From contig NZ_CP109598.1 of assembly GCF_036327775.1 (NCBI RefSeq), positions 5,096,001 through 5,160,000 of the forward strand: 64,000 nucleotides of DNA. Direction: 5' to 3'. This document shows positions 63,524-64,000 of this stretch, piece by piece (position 1 is the stretch's first letter; each line of letters starts with the position of its first letter). The notes beneath the pieces were generated by a model that worked only from the letters and a program-made list of their open reading frames with translations, did not search any database and had not been told where the DNA came from. The position numbers were made by a program, and so were the translations under genes. This DNA is from Streptomyces sp. NBC_01498 (GTDB lineage: Bacteria > Actinomycetota > Actinomycetes > Streptomycetales > Streptomycetaceae).

Positions 63524-64000
63524 GTGGCGGGCAGGATCAACGACGACGACGTGAAGGTGGTTCGGGACGCGGTCCCGATCGACTCCGTCGTGTCCGAGTA
63601 TCTGCAACTGCGCCCGGCCGGCGGCGGCAATCTGAAGGGCCTGTGCCCCTTCCACGACGAGAAGTCCCCGTCCTTCCAGGTCAGTCCGAGCAAGGGTCTC
63701 TTCCACTGCTTCGGCTGCCAGGAGGGCGGGGACACCATCGCCTTCGTGATGAAGATCGACCATCTCTCCTTCTCCGAGACGGTCGAGCGCCTCGCCGCCA
63801 GGGCGGGCATCACCCTGCGCTACGAGGACGGCGGGTACAACCCCTCCCACCAGCGCGGCGAGCGCATCCGCCTGGTGGAGGCGCACCAGGCGGCGGCCGA
63901 GTTCTACGTGGAACGGCTGGGCGGCGAGGAGGCCGGGATCGGCCGCCAGTTCCTCGCCGAACGGGGCTTCGACCAGGCGGCGGCCGAGCACTTCGGCGTG
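63524..64000 (+). CDS. dnaG: DNA primase DnaG, N-terminal part
   Basis: The first 159 codons of primase; the gene runs past the window end. The start VAGRINDDDVKVVRDAVPID is typical. The CHC2 zinc domain is complete: CPFHDEKSPSF and then HCFGCQEGGD, which bind DNA for primer initiation. The following helical region (SETVERLAARAGITL) leads to the catalytic TOPRIM core, which is not in the window. GTG at 63524 lies just after a TAGAAT. Confidence 0.96.
   Translation, partial: MAGRINDDDVKVVRDAVPIDSVVSEYLQLRPAGGGNLKGLCPFHDEKSPSFQVSPSKGLFHCFGCQEGGDTIAFVMKIDHLSFSETVERLAARAGITLRYEDGGYNPSHQRGERIRLVEAHQAAAEFYVERLGGEEAGIGRQFLAERGFDQAAAEHFGV

Overview
This window is a high-GC actinobacterial chromosome segment, almost certainly from a Streptomyces. 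The codon bias, the frequent GTG/TTG starts, the near absence of TTA codons and the gene order lepA, hemW, hrcA-dnaJ, rsmE, phoH-ybeY, era, leuA, recO-uppS, zur-znuBCA, glyS, dusB, ppdK, dgt, dnaG all fit that genus. It opens inside lepA and ends inside dnaG. No rRNA, tRNA, CRISPR array, insertion sequence or integrase was recognised.

Core half (1-41 kb). After lepA come an acyl-CoA synthetase, a stand-alone receiver protein divergent from a SpoIIE-type phosphatase that carries the only in-frame TTA (bldA-type) codon I found, and hemW. A Uma2-like gene broken by two frameshifts is followed by DUF3097 and MBL-fold genes, then the hrcA-dnaJ operon under a perfect CIRCE operator. Next are a flavin oxygenase-rsmE pair, a HIT protein, an RNase Z-like protein, a PfkB kinase, and the block phoH-ybeY-CorC-like-MmcQ. 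A cytidine-deaminase-like protein without any zinc ligand precedes era. leuA has a leader peptide with four consecutive Leu codons. TerB, recO and uppS follow, then a zinc homeostasis block (zur, znuB, znuC, znuA with two Zur-box-like sites), glyS, small proteins, an MFS exporter, dusB, a decayed SDR locus and ppdK.

Accessory half (41-60 kb). This part holds a winged-helix regulator, a Tat-exported DUF839 protein, a VOC protein, a TSUP transporter, a sortase with a neighbouring membrane-anchored secreted protein, a 42-unit 9-bp minisatellite and a class IV aminotransferase. Then comes a coherent 11-kb block (48.3-59.1 kb): a CitE/HpcH-like lyase, an MBL hydrolase, a CaiB CoA-transferase, an FCD-GntR regulator, an alpha/beta hydrolase lacking the usual nucleophile, a complete NMT1/SsuABC-type ABC importer and a CocE-like hydrolase. 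Its two divergent promoter regions share an exact 14-bp AT-rich pseudo-palindrome, so it looks like one regulon that imports a compound, hydrolyses it and processes the acid as a CoA thioester. This is the best candidate for an undescribed system here.

The window closes with a SanA-like protein, dgt, an FAD oxidoreductase and dnaG. Intergenic tandem repeats (132 bp, 90 bp, 33 bp, 9 bp, 8 bp) are unusually frequent in the second half.
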